Shown: positions 60,267 through 64,000 of the stretch, one piece after another
Layout: each line of letters starts with the position of its first letter
How positions within the stretch are numbered: position 1 is the stretch's first letter
Assembly: GCA_965613685.1 (NCBI GenBank)
Contig: OZ277031.1
Span: forward strand, 434,001-498,000
Direction: 5' to 3'
Source of the DNA: Methylotenera oryzisoli_B
GTDB taxonomy: Bacteria > Pseudomonadota > Gammaproteobacteria > Burkholderiales > Methylophilaceae
DNA length: 64,000 bases
Notes under the pieces: model-generated
The model's database searches: none
Told to the model about the DNA's origin: nothing
Seen by the model: only the letters and a program-made list of their open reading frames with translations
Program-made: the position numbers and the translations under genes

Positions 60267-60950
60267 CTATTGCGGTCTCGCACCAAATAATGCGGACCCG
60301 ATGCGCACTATTGTGGCGCCTTGTTCGATTGCCACGGCATAATCATCCGACATGCCTATGGATAAGGTGTCCAATTGGTAGCCTAGCGCTAACAAGTTAT
60401 CATAACATTGCCGCACTTGTTTGAACTGCTGGCGTTGCACAGATAGGTCTAGACTCGGTGCAGGGATGGCCATGAGGCCGCGTAATTGCAAGTGCGGCAG
60501 TTTGGCGATAGTAGCGACGGTGGCTTGCAAATCGGCGACCAATACGCCATTTTTGCTTGCTTCGTTGCTGATGTTAATTTGCACGCAGACTTGCAATGGG
60601 CTGCTGTTATTGGCCCTAGCGTCATTTAAACGCTGTGCTATTTTTAGCCTGTCTACACTGTGCACCCAATCAAAATGCTGGGCTATTAATTGTGTTTTAT
60701 TGCTTTGTATGGGCCCAATAAAATGCCATAGGATGGCCAAGTCGCTTAGTTGGGTTTGTTTGTCTAGCGCTTCTTGTAAGTAGTTTTCCCCAAATTGCCT
60801 TTGCCCAGCCGCGTAAGCCTCGCGAATGGCTGCTGCGGCTTGAGCCTTGCTGACGGCCAGCAATTGCACGGTTTGATCGGCATGGGCGAGCTGTTTTGCC
60901 GATTCTATGCTGCTTAGAATAGCTTGCAAGCGGTTGCTAATTGAGGTCAT
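60267..60950 (-). CDS. yggS: YggS-type pyridoxal phosphate homeostasis protein
   Basis: YggS/PLPBP proteins hold pyridoxal phosphate and buffer its level; loss disturbs amino-acid pools. The 227-residue fold-type III protein has the PLP lysine in LLAVSKAQAAAAIREAY, GENYLQEALDK, WHFIGPIQSNK and the phosphate-binding LSIGMSDDYAVAIEQGATIVRIGSALFG. The normal KTK in the PLP loop is SKA here, with the key Lys kept. It is divergent from pilT. Confidence 0.95.
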   Translation of the reverse strand: MTSISNRLQAILSSIESAKQLAHADQTVQLLAVSKAQAAAAIREAYAAGQRQFGENYLQEALDKQTQLSDLAILWHFIGPIQSNKTQLIAQHFDWVHSVDRLKIAQRLNDARANNSSPLQVCVQINISNEASKNGVLVADLQATVATIAKLPHLQLRGLMAIPAPSLDLSVQRQQFKQVRQCYDNLLALGYQLDTLSIGMSDDYAVAIEQGATIVRIGSALFGARPQ

Positions 60951-60999
60951 AATTCATTTAGTATCAAATTCTCATGCTGGTTCAGCTTCTGGGCCAGAC

Positions 61000-61018
61000 C
61001 GCACTAGTCACTAGTGCG
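61000..61018. promoter_or_regulatory. Perfect 19-bp palindrome upstream of pilT
   Basis: CGCACTAGTCACTAGTGCG is an exact inverted repeat (nine bases each side of one central base), in the 122-base gap between the divergent yggS and pilT. It also contains ACTAGT twice in direct order. It could be an operator for a dimeric regulator or a hairpin; no T run follows it. Confidence 0.5.
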
Positions 61019-61072
61019 TTAAGTTGAGCATAGCCAAGCGCGATGCACAGTAAATTATAACAGGAGCAGCTT

Positions 61073-62116
61073 GTGGATATTTCAGATTTACTGGCATTTT
61101 CAGTTAAAAACCAAGCGTCCGATTTACACCTGTCTGCCGACATGCCGCCCATGATAAGGGTGCACGGCGATATCCGAAAAATCAATCTGCCGGTTTTAGA
61201 TCATGCGCAAGTTAGAGCCATGATCTATGACATCATGAACGACACCCAGCGTAAGCAATACGAAGAAAGTCTGGAGTGCGATTTCTCTTTTGAGATCGCT
61301 AATTTAGCCCGTTTTCGCGTCAATGCTTTTAATCATAATCGTGGTGCAGGCGCTGTTTTTCGTAACATTCCATCGCAAATCATGAGTTTGGAAGAGCTTA
61401 ATTGCCCAGCCATTTTTAAAGAGATAGCCGATCAGCCTAGAGGCTTGTGTTTATTGACTGGGCCGACTGGCTCAGGGAAATCCACCACCTTGGCCGCCAT
61501 GATCGATTACATAAACAACAAAGCTTACGCGCACATCCTCACCGTCGAAGACCCGATAGAGTTTGTGCATACGCCTAAGAAAAGTTTGATTAATCAGCGT
61601 GAGGTTGGCCCGCATACCCATTCCTTTAGCAATGCCTTGCGCTCCGCATTGCGTGAAGACCCCGATGTGATTTTAGTCGGCGAATTACGTGACCTGGAAA
61701 CCATACGGTTGGCCTTGACTGCAGCAGAGACTGGGCACATGGTGTTTGCCACCTTGCACACCAGTTCCGCGGCAAAAACCATAGACCGAATTATCGATGT
61801 GTTCCCGGCGGCGGAAAAGGAAATGGTGCGTTCCATGTTGTCGGAATCCTTACGCGCGGTGATTTCGCAAACCTTGTGTAAAACCAAGGACGAGCAGGGC
61901 CGTGTCGCTGCTCATGAAATCATGTTGGCGACACCAGCGATACGTAATTTGATTCGTGAGGCCAAGGTGCCGCAAATGTATTCAGCCATTCAAACTGGGC
62001 AAAACGTCGGCATGCAGACCCTGGATCAATGCCTGCAGGAGCTGGTAAAACGCAACTTGATTTCAGTGGCTGAGGCTAGGTCCAAAGCCGCTAATAAAGA
62101 CACTATCTTTGCTTAA
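61073..62116 (+). CDS. pilT: Type IV pilus retraction ATPase PilT
   Basis: PilT powers pilus retraction and twitching. The 347-residue protein has a PAS-like N-domain (QASDLHLSADMPPMIRVHGDI), Walker A GPTGSGKS (residues 130-137), the Asp box EDPIEFVH, Walker B LVGELRDLETI with the catalytic Glu at residue 204, the His box and the C-terminal AIRNLIREAKVPQMYSAIQ retraction motif. All key residues are in place. The start is GTG at 61073 with AGGAG six bases before it. pilU follows after 29 bases. Confidence 0.97.
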   Translation: MDISDLLAFSVKNQASDLHLSADMPPMIRVHGDIRKINLPVLDHAQVRAMIYDIMNDTQRKQYEESLECDFSFEIANLARFRVNAFNHNRGAGAVFRNIPSQIMSLEELNCPAIFKEIADQPRGLCLLTGPTGSGKSTTLAAMIDYINNKAYAHILTVEDPIEFVHTPKKSLINQREVGPHTHSFSNALRSALREDPDVILVGELRDLETIRLALTAAETGHMVFATLHTSSAAKTIDRIIDVFPAAEKEMVRSMLSESLRAVISQTLCKTKDEQGRVAAHEIMLATPAIRNLIREAKVPQMYSAIQTGQNVGMQTLDQCLQELVKRNLISVAEARSKAANKDTIFA

Positions 62117-62145
62117 GTATGGGCATGAAAGCATTTAGGTAAAGC

Positions 62146-63282
62146 ATGGAAAAAGATCAGGCAGAAAAATTTATACTGGATTTATTGCGCTTAACCATGG
62201 CAAAAAATGCCTCGGATTTACTCATCACCAGTGGCTTCCCGCCGGCGATGAAGATCGATGGCAAAGTTACGCCAGTCAGCAATCAAGTTTTGTCTTCCTT
62301 GCAAACGCAAGCTATTGCTCGCGCCATGTTGACAGAGCAACAACTGGCTGATTTTGAAGTCAGCCAAGAATGCAATTTTGTCGTCAGCCAGACTGGTTTG
62401 TCGCGTTTTAGGGTTAACGCTTTTATGCAGCGTGGTGCGGTTGCATTGGTATTCAGAATGATAGCGACCAGCATTCCTGACTTCGAGGGTCTAGGCCTGC
62501 CTGCAGTTGTAAAAGACATCGCTTTGGCCAAGCGCGGTTTAATCTTTTTTGTTGGCGGTTCCGGATCTGGCAAATCCAGTTCATTGGCTGCCATGGTGGG
62601 TTACCTCAATGCCAATAGCAGTGGGCACATTTTAAGCATAGAAGACCCGATAGAGTTTTTGCATGCGCATCAACAATGCATAGTGAGCCAACGTGAAGTG
62701 GGTGTGGACAGCCATGATTGGCCTAGCGCCTTGAGTAATGCCTTGCGCCAAGCGCCCGATGTCGTGGTCATAGGGGCCATACGAGATAGGCTTAGCATGG
62801 AACACGCCTTGGCTTTTGCTGAGACCGGGCATTTATGTATTGCAAGTTTGCACGCCAACAGCACCCATCAAGCCATAGACCGTATCGTGAATTTCTTCCC
62901 GCAAGAAAGGCGCAATCAAGTGTTAATGGATTTGTCTTTGCATACCAAAGCCATCGTTGCGCAGCGCTTGATTCCACTCAGTCAAGGTAAAGGACGAGTA
63001 GCAGCGGTGGAAGTGATGCTCAATTCTCCCTTGATAGCCGATTTAATCGCCAAAGGCGACGTGCAGGCCATCAGAGACTGCATGGCGAAAGCCAAGGATT
63101 TTGGCATGCAAACCATGGATCAAGCGCTGTTTAATTTATACACAGACGGCTTAATTACTTACGAGGATGCCTTACTCAACGCCGATTCGGAAAACGATTT
63201 GCGTTTAAAAATCAAATTGGCTTTTGACGCGGCTAAAGCGCAGATGCCGGCGGCGGATTTGGCAAAGTTAAACGTCGTTTAA
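62146..63282 (+). CDS. pilU: Type IV pilus retraction accessory ATPase PilU with altered Walker B
   Basis: PilU is a PilT paralogue that strengthens retraction but in studied bacteria cannot retract without PilT. The 378-residue protein has Walker A GGSGSGKS (137-144), the Asp box EDPIEFLHAHQQC, the PilU-type VGVDSHDWPSALSNALRQAPD and FAETGHLCIASLHAN. The Walker B segment reads VVVIGAIRDRL: Ala211 (codon GCC, 62776-62778) stands where the catalytic Glu of the GEIR motif belongs. If real, ATP hydrolysis should be greatly weakened. It ends three bases before the convergent pyrC stop. Confidence 0.93.
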   Translation: MEKDQAEKFILDLLRLTMAKNASDLLITSGFPPAMKIDGKVTPVSNQVLSSLQTQAIARAMLTEQQLADFEVSQECNFVVSQTGLSRFRVNAFMQRGAVALVFRMIATSIPDFEGLGLPAVVKDIALAKRGLIFFVGGSGSGKSSSLAAMVGYLNANSSGHILSIEDPIEFLHAHQQCIVSQREVGVDSHDWPSALSNALRQAPDVVVIGAIRDRLSMEHALAFAETGHLCIASLHANSTHQAIDRIVNFFPQERRNQVLMDLSLHTKAIVAQRLIPLSQGKGRVAAVEVMLNSPLIADLIAKGDVQAIRDCMAKAKDFGMQTMDQALFNLYTDGLITYEDALLNADSENDLRLKIKLAFDAAKAQMPAADLAKLNVV

Positions 63283-63285
63283 GGA

Positions 63286-64000
63286 CTAGGCTTGGTAGAC
63301 CAATTGGCCGTTGACTAAGGTGTATTTAACCTTACCTGCCATTTCCAGACCAGTGAACGGGCTGTTCTTGCCTTGACTTTTCAAATTGCCGGCCTCGACT
63401 TTCCAGTATAGCGACGGATCAAATAGGCAAATATCGGCATCGCTATTCAGCGATAATTGGCCCGCAGGGATACCCAATATTTTGGCAGCAGACGCGCTAA
63501 TTAGGCCTAAGGCATGCACTAGGCTGATTTTTTCTTGATTAGCCCATTTTAAGGTCAGTGTTAGCAACAATTCCAATCCGCTGGCGCCAATTTCCGCTTC
63601 TGCAAAGGGCGCCAATTTGCCATCGTCATCCACCGGCGTGTGGTCTGAACAAATGGCATCTATGGTGCCGTCTTTGAGCCCAGCAACAATGGCTGCTTGG
63701 TCACGTTGGCTGCGTAAGGGTGGTTTAAGGTGGCAGTTGCTATCAAAGTAAGCCAGGTCGTGTTCAGTCAGGTGCACGTGGTTGGCGCTGACATCGCAGC
63801 TGATCGACAAGCCTTGTTTTTTCGCCTCCCGTATCATGTTTATCCCTTCAGCAGTGGATAAGCGGCTGATGTGGAGTTTGGCGCCGGTTTCTTTGGCTAT
63901 GCGCAATAGGCCAGCCAATGCCAAAGCCTCGGCCGCGCTAGGGATGCCTTTAAGGCCCAACCGACTGGCCACTTCGCCATCATGCGCGACGCCGTCTTTT
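63286..64000 (-). CDS. pyrC: Dihydroorotase, C-terminal part (5' end outside window)
   Basis: Dihydroorotase cyclises carbamoyl-aspartate in pyrimidine synthesis. The frame is open to the window edge and reads KDGVAHDGEVASRLGLKGIPSAAEAL, typical of the type I enzyme. The metal-binding His and the active-site Asp are seen in LHISRLSTAEG, VSANHVHLTEHDL and AICSDHTPVDDDGKLAPFAEA. The GTG at 63972 is inside the conserved domain and is not the start. About 240 C-terminal residues are present. The type often sits beside pyrB; a catalytically inactive PyrX-like paralogue cannot be ruled out without the N-terminal HxH motif. Confidence 0.9.
   Translation of the reverse strand, partial: KDGVAHDGEVASRLGLKGIPSAAEALALAGLLRIAKETGAKLHISRLSTAEGINMIREAKKQGLSISCDVSANHVHLTEHDLAYFDSNCHLKPPLRSQRDQAAIVAGLKDGTIDAICSDHTPVDDDGKLAPFAEAEIGASGLELLLTLTLKWANQEKISLVHALGLISASAAKILGIPAGQLSLNSDADICLFDPSLYWKVEAGNLKSQGKNSPFTGLEMAGKVKYTLVNGQLVYQA

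Noticed and set aside
1..64000. Defence island, prophage, insertion sequence or CRISPR array
   Set aside because: All frames of substantial length are explained by core genes, and no integrase, transposase, terminal inverted repeats or spaced repeat array is visible.

Overview
The window looks like a stretch of core chromosome from a betaproteobacterium, most likely of the order Nitrosomonadales and plausibly the methylotroph family Methylophilaceae. The basis is gene order and protein families: secB-gpsA, bioBFHCD, leuS-lptE-holA-proA-nadD, lptD-surA-pdxA-rsmA divergent from amgK-murU, pilTU next to yggS-proC-yggT, and an MxaD-like periplasmic protein (a family tied to methanol dehydrogenase) beside a YVTN beta-propeller. 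The family assignment is inference; no rRNA or tRNA is present to confirm it.

Layout. 1-2960: end of secB, an SH3-domain exported protein, gpsA, and on the other strand trmL and a ComF-type phosphoribosyltransferase. 3068-7619: biotin operon bioBFHCD, without bioA. 7627-15199 (minus): leuS, lptE, holA, proA, nadD and an M48 peptidase lipoprotein with TPRs. 15317-21938 (minus): VanZ-like protein, adk, rsmA, pdxA, surA, lptD. 22179-28393 (plus): amgK-murU (peptidoglycan recycling), pepP, two UbiH-type hydroxylases, dsbC. 28444-31396 (minus): pilC and a pilB broken by an apparent one-base frameshift. 31534-36824: icd, rluE, a GATase, aroC, a DUF465 gene behind a well-formed FNR/ANR-type promoter, and an MFS transporter. 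36841-41520 (minus): folE2, dxs, ispA, xseB, a carboxylesterase. 41669-46374: a CHASE2 adenylate cyclase with an apparent one-base deletion near its start, the major pilin, an MxaD-like protein and a beta-propeller. 46316-52897: rppH, psd, ilvBNC, nadC, a GST-like protein. 52904-60950: mnmA, nudJ, maf, rng, a dynamin-like GTPase, YggT, proC, yggS. 61073-64000: pilT, pilU, and the end of a dihydroorotase gene.

How it fits together. Three unlinked loci supply a type IV pilus (pilC/pilB, pilA, pilT/pilU). Two of their genes carry suspicious lesions: the pilB frameshift, and loss of the Walker B glutamate in PilU. Outer-membrane assembly (secB, surA, lptD, lptE), isoprenoid and ubiquinone supply (dxs, ispA, ubi genes), cofactors (biotin, NAD, pyridoxal phosphate, folate) and branched-chain amino acids make up most of the rest.

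The region is compact. No stretch over 300 bases lacks a gene; the longest gap is 240 bases between lptD and amgK, where I see no further gene. I found no insertion sequence, prophage, CRISPR array, rRNA or tRNA. I do not see a convincing undescribed multi-gene system; the items worth a second look are the two frameshifts, the altered PilU, the FNR-type promoter, several palindromes and the dynamin-like GTPase.
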